Below, in pieces: positions 45,301 through 56,861 of a stretch of DNA of 64,000 nucleotides. Below the pieces are notes generated by a model. That model saw nothing but the letters and a program-made list of their open reading frames with translations. It had not been told where the DNA came from and ran no database searches. Each line of letters starts with the position of its first letter. Within the stretch, counting starts at the first letter, position 1. The position numbers and the translations under genes were made by a program. The DNA comes from Nageia nagi (Eukaryota > Pinophyta): assembly GCA_050084985.1 (NCBI GenBank), contig JBITNC010000001.1, forward strand, positions 171,120,001 through 171,184,000. The letters run 5' to 3'.

Positions 45301-47110
45301 CATCTAGAGCTCCCAAGGTGGAAATTCTAGAAGAATGCTAACAAAGGTTTCAAAGTTTGGCTTTATATCATATAATTACATTTTCTTAAAAGTGTTTATA
45401 GCCTTCTCAAAAAATCTATTTTTTGCATATCTTATGATCATTAAATTCCATGAAACTATGTTTGTGTCATGAAGATAAAAGAGTTTAAGAGCATCCTTAT
45501 TGTATCCATGAATTACATATCCTCTAATCATTATATTCCATCAAGTTGTGTCTATGCACCTTGTTAAATAACTCATGTGATTTGTGTATTATTTCATATA
45601 TTTCATACATTCCTATCAAGTCATTCACAACCATAATATTTTATGCCAAAACATTTTCAACTACTCTTTGATGGATGTCCATACCTTCTTCTAAAACTCC
45701 CATGGTGGCACATAATGGAAGAATATTGGCAAATGTTACTTAGTTTGGCTTTACACCTAATAATTTTATCTTTTTAAAAATCTCTAAAGCCTTTTTACAA
45801 AATCCATTTTGTGCATATCCTATGATTAGTTAAAACTATGTTTTCATCATGGAGATCAAGGAGTTTAAGATCATCCTTATTGTAGCCATGAATTGCATAT
45901 CCTCTAATAATTGCATTCCATAAAATTATCTTTGCATCATGCATCTTGTTAAATAATTCTCAAGATCTATGTATTATTATATATTTTACATATATTCCTA
46001 TCAAGGCATTCACAACCAAAACATTTTATGCAAAACCATTTACAACTACTCTTTTAAGAATGTCCATACCTTCTTCCAAAGCTCCCATGGTGGAATATGT
46101 TGGAATAATGTTGATAAAGGTTTTAGAGTTTGGCTTTATACCTAAAAATTGCATCTACTTCAAAGTCTTTAGAACCTTCTTAGAAAACCCATTTTTTGCA
46201 TATCATATGATCATTTCATTCCATGAAAATGTATTTGGATCATATAGATTAAATAGTTTAAGGGAATCCTTATTGTAGCCATGAATTGTGTATCCTCCAA
46301 CCATTACATTTCATCAAACTATGTTTGTGTCATGCACCTTATTAAATAATTCTTACACTTTATGTATTTTTTCATATTTTATATATATGCATATTAGGGC
46401 ATTCATAAACTCAAATTTTGATGCAAAACCATTTTCAACTACTCTTTGATGGATGTCCATACTTTCTTCTAGAGATTCCATGATAGCACATACTTAGAGA
46501 ATGTAGGAAAAGGTTGTAGAGTTTTGATTTACACTTGATAATTGCATTTGCTTAAAAATATCTAGAGCCTTCTTAGAAAACTCATTTTGTGCATATCATG
46601 TGATCATTGCATTCCATGAAACTATATTTACATTATATAGATTAAAGAGTTTAAGGGAATCCTTTTTGTAGACATGAATTATATATCCTTCAATCATTGC
46701 ATTCCATAAAATTATGTCTACATCATGAATCTTATTAAATAATTCTTACTCTTTCTCTATTCATCCATATTTTTCATACATGCCTATCAAGGAATTCAAA
46801 ATCACAACATTATATCCAAAACAATTTTCAACTACTCTTTGATGGATGTCCATACCTTCTTTGAGAGCACCCATGGTGACACATGTTGCAAGAATGTAGG
46901 TAAATGTTATAGAGTTTGGCTTTACACCTAAAAATTGCTTCTACTTATCATTATAGTCCATCAAATTGTGTCTGTATCATGCATATTATCAAATAATTCT
47001 TGATCAACCTTATGTATTCTTTCATATTTTGATACATGTATATCAAGGTGTTCACGAACCTCATCCCTTAGACATGCGTGGTTGGATGCAAGTAGAACAC
47101 ATACAAAGGT
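42330..47110 (-). pseudogene. Tandem array of about ten 388-bp, four-motif PPR units
   Basis: On the minus strand this 4.8-kb tract decodes almost wholly to PLS-class PPR motifs. The landmark catatcct/tatatcct recurs at 43193, 43559, 43950, 44343, 44737, 45125, 45516, 45896, 46289 and 46682, a mean spacing of 388 bp (129 codons). An eleventh, shortened unit lies near 46947. One unit is open at 43198-42875: IRGYEIDRKNKDALKIF, SWNEMITRYVKNGFYEKALE, FLLACATMEALEEGMENHKR and VEVVNTLINMSKKCGRIQKD, i.e. motifs in the order S, P, L, S. The C-terminal end (42758-42500) has ITFVCVLLACSHAGLVDE and HYICIVEIL of the E region. A second ITFVCVLLASNHACLRDE piece sits at the other end (about 47110-47050). 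Every unit has stops or shifts. Confidence 0.9.
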
Positions 47111-47580
47111 TATTTTGATAGGGTTAGTTCCCAAGTATTTTATTTTATTTATATAATATAATATATGTTAGTTTGATTCATCCTAATTTGAGTTATGATT
47201 ATAATATTTCACATTCTTTTTGAAATTTATAAAATATAGAAGTGTTGATAACTTGAATGTATATGGTTGGTAAGAGTTGATTTCCTCTCAAGATATTTTT
47301 GAAATTATTAGATGCCTTAGGTTCTCAATGGCCCTTAGAAGAGGAGTCCCATACATGTTTATTACATATGATATTTAGAGGGTATTCTTCTACATGTTTG
47401 AAGGTTTGAAGAGAAGAAGGAGAGGGCATAGGAGAGAATAACATAATGGTTTTCCTTAGATATTGGAAGACATTGAAGCATCCTTTGGGATCCCATGGCC
47501 ACCTTTATAAGTATGCTCTCTATGATTGAGCTTACGTTCCCTAAGAAACTTAGGATGGCTTAGTCTAGAAGAACTTTTCC
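47111..47580. other. No gene recognised
   Basis: This flank has no domain or clear repeat. There is an A/T-rich start (47140-47165) and a G/A-rich patch near 47400-47450. Confidence 0.45.
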
Positions 47581-47599
47581 ATTTTGGAAGAATTCTTCT

Positions 47600-47770
47600 A
47601 GGCTAGGCCTTTTTTTCTAAAATGAAACTATTTAGCAAGAGCTTAAAACCATCACTATTAATAATATAGGGATGGTTTAAGGAATATATATTGATAGTTA
47701 TTAACCATCACTATAGGAATGAGGTGTTCACTATTAAGAAATAGTAAATAGCATGTGATTCTTGCCAAAG
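47600..47770. repeat. CACTA-like inner repeat block
   Basis: GAGCTTAAAACCATCACTAT, TAGGGATGGTTTAAGG and AGTTATTAACCATCACTATA are inverted-motif copies like those inside the CACTA-like ends at 17.8, 22.1 and 50.2 kb. Terminal CACTA bases are not clear; TTCACTATTAAG at 47728 is a weak candidate. Confidence 0.35.
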
Positions 47771-47940
47771 GGTATTTTTAATATAATGTTGACTTATCGG
47801 TATATTGGTAAGTATTTTATAGGGAGAGAGGGCTAAGGTGTATTTTTCCCACACCCTTCAAGTTGTACACATCAACATTAAGAATCCAAGTTTGAATATT
47901 ATCCATTTATTATCAAATTTACCATGACATTATCTATTTA

Positions 47941-48510
47941 AATAGGTTAAATTTATTAATTTCATCTCTGCTAGCTATAAATTTTAGGAAAAGGCTATCC
48001 ACCAATCATAATTAACCACATACTATTTTCATATGTCAAAAACTTATCACCACTCCCTCACCCCTTCCTTCAATTTGAATCCCTTTGCATGTGGGTCCAA
48101 AAAAAATTTAGTTATCTTATCATGTGCATATGTTAAGTGATTTATAGCATGATCATTTTTTTAAGCTTCAAGTGATCTTATTTTACAAGTTACTTTTTCA
48201 AATAAATACTTTTCATTCCATCTTAAATAGGTCATAGTTATTACTTTCATGTCTGTTAGCTATATATTTTAGGAAATAGCTATCCACCAATCATAATTAA
48301 CCACATAAAATTTGCATACAAATAAAAATTTGCTACCACTCCCTCATCCCCTCCTTCATTGTGCTTCCCTTCACATGTGGGTACAACAAATTTTTAACTA
48401 TCATATCATGTGTGTATGTCAATTGATTTCTAGCATGATCATTTTTTTTAGTTTCAATTGATCTTATCTTGCAAGTAAATTTTTCAAATAAATACTTTTC
48501 ATTCCATCTT
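47941..48510. repeat. 285-bp tandem duplication
   Basis: Two direct copies (47941-48225 and 48226-48510) share AATAGGT, GCTATCCACCAATCATAATT, AACCACATA, CCACTCCCTCA-CCC, GCATGATCATTTTTTT and CAAATAAATACTTTTCATTC, and each ends CATTCCATCTTA. Divergence by eye is more than one in ten. No coding was seen. Confidence 0.9.
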
Positions 48511-48815
48511 AGGTTTCATAATTTTAATTGACTTTAAATAACAAGAGATAACAGTTTTGATTGGCAAAGTTTTGGACTACTATAATTCTAGGTGATGATA
48601 TCAAGGGATAAAACTACTAAGGGGTAATAAAAATTGATTCAATATTTTTTGGTAAAATGGTATATTTAAAAAATAAATATATATTTATTATATAAGAGTT
48701 TACAATGAGGGTTTTAATAAATTAAAAGAGGTGGTAAATTTTTAAAATAGGGGATTTTTCAAGAATCCTATGGATGCAAGTGTTATAAATTTTTTCTGTT
48801 AAATGAATCCCCCAT

Positions 48816-48928
48816 GACTATAGGTGACCAACTTTGGTGGCACTAACATAGAGGGAGATCAAATAACCACCATAAAATGGATCAATGGTTGTTTATAAAT
48901 GCCTCCAAAGGTCACTTTTGGTCTAGTG
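48816..48928. mobile_element. 113-bp CACTA-like miniature element
   Basis: The left end GACTATAGGTGACCAACTTT with GGTGGC is an inverted partner of the right end, which reads CACTAGACCAAAAGTGACCT with TTGGAGGC on the minus strand. The arms are about 27 bases with several mismatches. The flanking three bases (CAT and TGA) do not match, so transposition is not proven. Confidence 0.5.
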
Positions 48929-48929
48929 T

Positions 48930-49830
48930 GATTATTGACTTTATAGCTTCCTAACCTTTGATATTATATCTTCCCATTAGTTGGCCTTCCATACTCATGT
49001 AACTCTTTAGCTTCCCTATGATATTTCTAACTAGGTCAATATCATTTCTTCTCTAAATGGGTTGATAATAAAAAAATTTGTAGCCAATTCAATAATAATA
49101 TCTTCATAATTAATTCAACAATAAGAACCCTTGTAATTGGAAAAAAAAATAGACTCTTATAATCATATTAGTTTAATCATCTTCTCTCCTATTGAGTTAG
49201 CATAATAACTCCCTATAACTAAGTTAACACAATTACCCTTACAACTGGTTCACCATAGCTATCCCTAAAGTTAGGTTAGTATTACCACTCTTACAACTAG
49301 GTTGGTATGATGGTTGTTTATACTCAAGTTAGATTTTTTGGATATTTTTATATTTTTATATTTTTAATACGATATACCAATGGATAGAAAAACAATTATA
49401 TGTATAGTAGTAAAATAGAAATTATGATATGTATAAGGATAAAATAAATCTAAAATATGTAGGTAGAATAGGTGGAGGATGAATTCCATAGTGTAAACAA
49501 TTTGAGGTAGTAGTAATACAAATGTTTAATGTATGTAGAATCATATCCATATTAAATAATGAAGGTAAATATTTTGTATTCTTGAACCTCATATGGATGG
49601 TTGGTGTTGGGGAAAATATTTAACAACAAGTGGAGGTAGAGATGGTAACTATTATTTTTCATTAAGAGGAGTATAAGGTGATCTATGAGGTTGGTTAAAT
49701 ATTCTCATAGAAGCTACTATTTATAACAATCCCCCAATATATTGATTCACCTTTTTAATAATGGTGTTTTTAGACCTAGGTTATAACTTGAGGGTCATGA
49801 TCTATAATTATTGTAGGATTCATGAGTTTT
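48930..49830. other. No gene recognised
   Basis: The segment 49070-49330 holds loosely repeated CTCTTATAA and CTAGGTTA-TAT words. The rest is AT-rich with short, unconvincing frames. Confidence 0.45.
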
Positions 49831-49837
49831 CTAAAAG

Positions 49838-50288
49838 AATGTAGAAAAATGCAAAGCATGAACATGCAAAATGTAAAAGAATACATACTCATAGAATACA
49901 GAATAATACAATGTCATGGACTAAAATACTTGCTACCACCTCCTCTTAGTACATCTCCCTTCGACTCATCTTGTATTCACTTTGTTATGGCCCCCTCTCC
50001 TCTTGTATCACCAATGTAGCAAATGCCCCTCTTTCCTCAAACCTCTCATCTCAAAAAGCTCAAAATGATATGAACATACCAAGTGCTCATCTAATCTCCT
50101 TATGTGCATCATTTTTTTTTTTTGTTTTCACTAAGGGGTGGTTTTTAGCTACCTCATTAATATTTTTAGGGTGGTTAAAAACTTCCCCCTATAAACTACC
50201 ATTTTAAATAGAAATTGGGGCAATTTAAAATTGCAACACAAAAACCACCTCAAATTACCTACCTCCAATGCCCTTTTCTAGTTTAGTG
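49838..50288 (+). repeat. PPR scrap, C/T-rich tract and CACTA-like terminus
   Basis: A decayed PPR unit (GAACATGCAAAATGTAAAAG, then CAATGTCATGGACTAAAATA, compare MYAKCGRIHKA and NVVSWS) is followed by a pyrimidine-rich tract (49935-50050). Then come GGGGTGGTTTTTAGCTACCT (50134), GGGTGGTTAAAAAC and a terminus reading CACTAAACTAGAAAAGGGCA on the minus strand (edge 50288). It is the clearest of three loci with this order. Confidence 0.6.
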
Positions 50289-51590
50289 TTAGCTTCAAAA
50301 CATAGAATATGGTGAAGATAGATGTAGATATTTTAGATTTATTATCAAGGTAAAGTCCACTTTAACCTTTCAATCATTAATAAATTTTGATCATAGTTAT
50401 CATTATTATGATTCTTTTAGTGATTGTAAGCATAAGAATCATTTTTATTATACCATTTTGTATTATTTGGTGGTGTTTGTGTCTCAAGTAACTTGATCAA
50501 CTATTTATCATGTAACTTTTGAAAACCTTATTATATGTATTTTACTATTTTTATGTTGCCACTTTGTATAGGGTCTTCAAATTGTTGCATATCTATATGT
50601 ATAATCATGTTTACATCATAGATTTTCATATATGGGGTTTTTCTTTCTTATCTTTGATTTTCTTGGTGGTATTCAAGCATGAACACTAAAAGGGTGTTTT
50701 TAATATTTTTCCCCTTGTGGAGGGTTATGTGGTAAATATTTTTTATATACATAAATTATTTTTTCTACATTTCTAGGTAAACATTACAAAGAATGGGTGT
50801 AAACCAATCAATAAAGTCATATATAACCCTTTGTGGCTAAATCCTATATGTAAATTAATCAATCCATAACTAATGTGTTATATATATGTTAAGATTAGTG
50901 TCTATATTATTTATCATTTATTGATCAATCACACAATTCAACAAAAATATGAGGAATATGATAACCAATGTATAACATGTTGAGCCACTCAATCTTCTCA
51001 TTTTCAATAAAGAGCATAATACAAAGACCAATTTTCATATTTAGATCATCTCTACCAATTTATATAGTCCAATAAGGATCACACTTTCTATAATAATTTA
51101 TTTCTATTATATTTTGAATATCAATAGGAAGTATCAGGAAATTATAAACTTCTTATAATATAAATGAAAAGACTAGTTTCATAAGATGATCCTTCAAATA
51201 TCTAGGATAATAAGGTGATGAGAAAACTACCTAGAAAACTATCTTTGATAATACCTCAACTAACTCAATTATAAATTATTCTTTCTCAACCTAAACCATA
51301 GAGATATCAAGCAAACAAATAAGAACTAAAAATTTTAACTCTTCAATGTCAAGTCATTCTAATATTCATACCATAGTTTAAGGACTTAATTTTTGATTCA
51401 AGAACCTCATAGGGGTTTTCCTAATGAATATGATATTTAAAACTCAAATCTCTTCTATCATGTTGCATATAATAAGTAACTTTAATAACATATCTTGAAC
51501 CTTTCTCAAAATTTCCAAGTTAACATCTTTTAAAATACATTTGGAAAAAGAATTAAGCTTGAGGTGATAAGTAGTCTAGATTTAAAACAA
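50289..51590. other. No gene recognised
   Basis: AT-rich text. The upstream part of a copia element might be expected before the RNase H fragment that follows, but no RT block could be read. Confidence 0.45.
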
Positions 51591-51599
51591 AATGGATCT

Positions 51600-52110
51600 T
51601 TATATACTAGAGGTAATGGATCTTGAGAAGGGATGTTTGATCCCACATAACCAAAGAATATGGTTGTTTTCTTATACTTTGATTATGATGGAGATAGGGA
51701 GAAATTATTTTTACTACATCAAGTTTTATCATGGTTATAAGATGAGAAACCATCTCATGGAGATCATGAAGGTAATGTATCCTAACAAATTCTATGATAA
51801 AAGTAGAGTATGTAGTATCTATAGAGGAAAGAAAAGAAATAATTTAACTCAAACATATATTAATTTTTTTTGGAGAAATATATGAGTGCTACTCTTCTCA
51901 TGGTTCATAACACTTTTGCAATAAAATTGGCTAAAAATCTTATTTTTCATGACCAAACAATATACATCAACATGAAGTATCACTTGGTTCAATATCATGT
52001 AGAATTTATGAATATTTACTTGAAGCATCATATAATATATGAATAAGCAATAGGTGTATTCACCAAGGTTCTAGGAAGATAGAATTCTAAAAAATTAAAA
52101 AAAAATCTCA
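51600..52110 (+). pseudogene. Ty1/copia RNase H fragment
   Basis: Reading across frames gives ISWRS then ILTNSMIKVEYVVSIEERKE and IIWLKHI-type sequence (about 51740-51860), matching the copia block VSWRSKKQ---STTEAEYVAL-EA-KE-IWLK. It continues as FAIKLAKNLIFHDQTIYINM and KYHLVQYHVEFMNIYLKH (about 51915-52025), and VFTKVLGR (about 52056-52080), the end signature (ADIFTK-LG). The SDADW start is not clear. It is a truncated, shifted fossil. Confidence 0.82.
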
Positions 52111-53059
52111 AGTTCATATAAACCCCTTCAAATTAAGGAAAGGAATGCAACACTAGTAGATTATATTTTTAAATTTATCTTTCGAGTGTTAATTATAATC
52201 ATATGTAGTGTAGGAATGATTTAGTTTAGGATTCATGGTGAAGCTCAATAGCTACCCTTGGAAGGTTAAATAGAGAATTATATACTTTCCCTATTTATTT
52301 GTACTTTGGATGTAGTTTTTTCATCACTTAGGAGTTTATTTAATTTGGTTTTCCATAGTCCTTTGCTTGGATTAACAATAATATATTAAATGTAATAACC
52401 ACATAAATATGGTGGATAGTTTAATTATTTTTGTCTTGATAATTGTAAATTATAGAAATAAGAATACATAAATAAAATTTATGTAATACAATAAAGAATT
52501 AGAAAATCTAGAAGTAATACGATAAATCCTCTTGAAAATGAGACAAATGCATGAATGTTATAGTAGTCCCCCAGTATGTAGTAATGTTATGGAAATTTTG
52601 AATTACAATGATCTTCACAATATTGTCATGATATATTATGACTTATGTAATCTATAAGTAACAAAACTATTGAATGAACTACATGTATTGAACTCTTGTT
52701 GGAAATTAAATATGTGCATAAGGTTTATTTACAAATTGATAAGAGTACCAAAAATGATAAAAATGGAGAATGAAGTCTCTTCAATTGTATAATTTCTTGG
52801 TATTTCCTCCATATTTATTATACTCAAATGAGATAACTTTTATTGTATACTTATGTAAAATAAAATCAAGATATGAACCTTCCACCAATAAATTGGAGAT
52901 CTATTATAGAAATTGCTAATGGTTTATTGTAAAATTAAATAAAGAGGCATATTAGCTAAGTTAAAAAACTAAAATTATTGAAGGAAATATCTTAATTAGT
53001 TAAGTTTATATCCCAATATATTATGTTATTTTAGTGCAAAATAAATGGATGATACATAA
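52111..53059. other. No gene recognised; possible copia LTR start
   Basis: AAGGAAAGGAATGCA at 52136 could be the copia polypurine tract, with an LTR after it, but no second copy exists in the window to test this. The rest is AT-rich. Confidence 0.4.
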
Positions 53060-55091
53060 TGTTGATTGGTAGGATGTAACCATGCATCATAAAGCTCATC
53101 CATCAACCAAGCATTTCATGAAGAATGAATGCCCCAACCTTTAGATACAAGTCAGCTCTCACCCCACTCACCATAGGGAGAATTTGGTCTAAAGGTTGAT
53201 AGTGCAAGAGAGAGAGGTAAACAATAAGAAATAAAAGGGTATAAGGTGTAGGAGAAAGATGGGAAAATGTTGAAAATGAAATGACCCTAACACCTATGAA
53301 TGCAAATGCTCACAACTATTGAATTATCAGGAATCAAGACATGAAAATTTAGGGAGGGATAACAAGCTTAAATGCCTCAAATTCACATGAACCCCCATAG
53401 AAAAAGTAAAGGAGAAATATAAATAGCCACAACATAGAGAAGGGAAAATGATTTAACACTCCAACCATAGCCACCAAGAAGAACCTCATCTAAAGAGTGA
53501 CATGAATAAGATATCACAACCCAAACATAACCATCCTTAATAGCCTTTCACTTAGGGTCAATCTCATATTACACCAACCCATAGACTTCCATGATTAAGA
53601 ATGCTAGAGTTAAAACATTAACAACTACAGCATAAGTGAATGGAAACATAATTGAATTAAAATTGATTGATTCCATTACAAAGAGTATAATATCAAATGC
53701 TCAAGGAAGGACCATTACAACATTTTTATGCTCCAATTTATAGGAGGGGATACAACTTCTTAAAAAACAAATGATAAAGTTGATAATAATCTATATTTAT
53801 GGAATACATTAAGATTTACAACTATTTGCAGGAAGTAAATCTATATGCTATCTTACTACTATCTAATTAGTACCAAGAAAATAAATGCTAATTTAATTTT
53901 ACATTGAGGTCATGCCTCTTAAAAATGTAGTTGCTAAATGTCAAGGAAGATATTACCCTGAATTGGAGACCATGTTTATGCATTAAATATGGTTGCTGAA
54001 TGGATCCTAGTTTTCTAGTTTTTGAAAGGATATGTAATGATTCTATACTACAATATTTTTATCTTATTTTGAGTAGTTATCATCATTCACTCTTGAGGTT
54101 GTAGAATCCTTGAGTGATAATATGTAGCTTTTCTTGATGAAAGGTTTTATATGATTACTTCAACCTCTAAGGAACCAAGTGTGTAGTAGGTGGAGTAACT
54201 TCTGAGTTGAAATATCCAAGTATTCAATCTTGTTAGGATAACAGGTATATATAGTTACATTTTTTGGATCATATTCTATAAAATAAGATGATTTTGATAT
54301 TATTTATTACCTATTTGTGTTATTTATAATGAAAAATCATTATAAATGAGAGGCAAGGTATACAATGCATGGTATTACCCATTAAAATGTATGACTGCTA
54401 CAAAGAGAAATTGATACTTGTATGTATCAACCTAAGTATATTGGTTGGTGAAATGCTTTTACCACATGGATATATGTTGATGTAAATACATTACCAAAGC
54501 CATGGGGGTTAGACACCCTATTCTAAGAATACCTAGGTGTTCACTCAGTTAGAAATGCTTCTCTTAGTGGGTTATATGGTGAATAAAGTTGGATTACCCA
54601 CTATTAATTAGGCTTATGCTGACATCATCTTATGATAATTGGTAGGTCATAGATCTGATGTAAATATTGAGCAACATAATTATTCATTATTATCACCTAC
54701 CACATTCTAACTTGATCTTTGAGATCACCTACAGATCATTGAGCCTATGATGATGTCAACATCTTTAGAATAGTATGTCAAAGTAATCATTAATTTTTCC
54801 TTAGGTTATTCTCAATTGTTAAAGATTAGGTTTTTTCTTACTATTACCCATCATTTGGTACCATATATAGTGATTTATTTTCTTCAATACAACAAGTTAG
54901 AGAAAAACACTATGAAAAAGAAAAATATTATGCTACTCTTAAATACTTGGTACTTTGATAGGTAAGCCGCAAAATCCTCCTATTGAAACATGGGACTTTA
55001 TACAAATAATATTAACAAAAATGAAAATATTAACAATATTTATTACCCTAAAAAGGGCCACTTCAACCAATATAAAGTAGGAGATATACCA
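53060..55091 (-). repeat. Left LTR of the LARD-like element
   Basis: TGTTGATTGGTAGGATG at the start and GGAGATATACCA at the end. It is collinear with the right copy through CAACC--GAAT, AGGGTATAAGGTG-AGGAAA, GTGAACCCCCATAG, GACATCATCTTATGA and CTCCTATT-AAACATGGGA. Confidence 0.85.
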
Positions 55092-56861
55092 CTGGAGTGT
55101 TTGATTACTAGAGATTGGTAGGGGCCTATGGGATAGAGCTAGATAAGGCTCGATCCAAGAAATTTATGCATATTTTTCCCAAAAAAATGGATCTAATATG
55201 TATAAAATGAGCATGAAAATAATGTTTTAGAAAGATCTCAACTCTAAGGGTGGCTTACTTCAATAATAATAACTACAACATTTGGGAGTGAGGGTATTAG
55301 AATGCAAGTGAGTCTTCTTGAAATCCCCCTAATATACTTATGAATCAACACCCTAGTATGTGGCCCAAGCTATACAAAGTGGGTTGGTGGGTGTAGACAA
55401 GAAGGTTGGTAGCCTATGCCAAATATATCCATCTTGCTAAAATATATCCACCAACATTTTTATACTGGTGAACGCTTAAGTAGATGATATATCTAATATA
55501 TGAATGAGGAGGAAAAGTGAGTATAAAAGACCATATTATGATTGATATTAACCCAAGAGAATTTCAAGTATTCAAGCATATACATCCTATTTCTCTCCCA
55601 AATATGTAGATAAATAAATATATACATGAAAAGATTTTCCATCTCTATAAGTCTCATTTTACCTATCAATCTTATAATCAGATGGAAAATTAGACCTTTC
55701 TTTGTAGCAAGCTTTTCCTTAATATATCATGAAGGTTGAAGAGATAAATCCCTATTCCATGTAAACCATGGGAGTATGTGTATGGGGAAGAAGGGAGAAT
55801 AGATATGGTTAATTCAAAAAATAACTTGACCCCTTGAGAAGGAAGGAAATGGAATTTAGAAATGGAGAAGTCAAGGATGGTAAAGGAAATATTATGGATG
55901 GTGTACAGTGAATATATTAAGAGATAGTGTGGAGGATTGGTGGGAAGTATCATGATGGTGGAGTGATATAGGCTTAGGTGTGGTGAAAAATATGGAAACA
56001 CTTATATATAGTGATGAGGTAAGAGTAATGGGATATCCATATTTTATATTCATTGGACTAAGGAATTCCCCTCTTCAAATTTCCTAAGATACCTATCTCT
56101 TATCTTTCCATATCTTCTTCATCTTATTTTTCTCATTTTCATCAATATATTATCTTTTATAGGTGTAATTATACTCTATATCACATATCTCATGCAAGTT
56201 AATTTGTTTGATGTGTAATAGACTCTAGATTTGGTGAAATAAACTCTAAACAAGATTGACATATAGAGATTCAGCCTAAAGTTCATTTTATGGGATGATC
56301 CTTTTATGAGACCTTTAACTGACACAAGTAAACTTAATCCTGTATAAACTTATCTATTTGGCTATTTACAACCTTATCACTTATATGCAAAATATCATAT
56401 AATTATGTTTAAACTGACTCAAAGTAATTATATTTTTTAAAATGATGTTATCTCCCTACAACATATATACTAGATAGGCCATACTATTTTCCTTTATCAC
56501 ACTTATTTATAATTTATAGCCTATAATCATTTATAGGCTAAAAGATACCAAACATTAACCTCACTATGTTACAATAAAATGTTGTATAAATAATGTGATA
56601 TAGTTAGATATTCCATGGTATTTACAATTGACTCTAACTTATATACAAGTAGGAATTCACTAGATGTGCCTTGAATGAGTATGGGGATTTATCAACTTCA
56701 ATATTTAGGCTTGAACTTCTAGGAAATAAGTAATAGGAATAACTCCCACATGCTCCTACTCCTCATAGAAAAAGGTTTCTACCACGTAGCTTCATGTTAA
56801 TTTCTCAAAAGATTAGTCACCTCTGAAGTATAGCGGATGTTCCCATCAAGTGTGCCAAAAT
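55092..56861 (-). other. Interior of the LARD-like element, no coding
   Basis: No Gag, zinc-knuckle, protease or pol motif was recognised on either strand. A 103-codon minus-strand frame (56001-55690) is rich in Ser, Pro, Tyr and Leu and matches nothing known. No clear polypurine tract was found next to the left LTR. Confidence 0.65.
56838..56857 (-). other. Possible primer binding site (tRNA-Asp type)
   Basis: The minus strand reads TGGCACACTTGATGGGAAC, four to five bases inside the LTR. It resembles TGGCGCCGTTGTCGGGGAC, the tRNA-Asp site of many plant gypsy elements, at about 13 of 19 positions. The match is suggestive, not firm. Confidence 0.45.

Noticed and set aside
42350-47110. A functional long PPR gene
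   Set aside because: Every unit has stops or frameshifts, and no start region or organelle-targeting peptide was found.
53060-53903. LTR pair 53060-53903 and 56862-57677, both ending TTTTACA
   Set aside because: It first looked like complete TG...CA LTRs of 0.8 kb. The similarity continues at 62519 past the nested insertion, so TTTTACA is only the insertion site and the true LTR is about 2 kb.
55690-56001. 103-codon minus-strand frame in the LARD-like interior
   Set aside because: No domain, no homologue recognised, biased composition; it is antisense to G/A-rich text.
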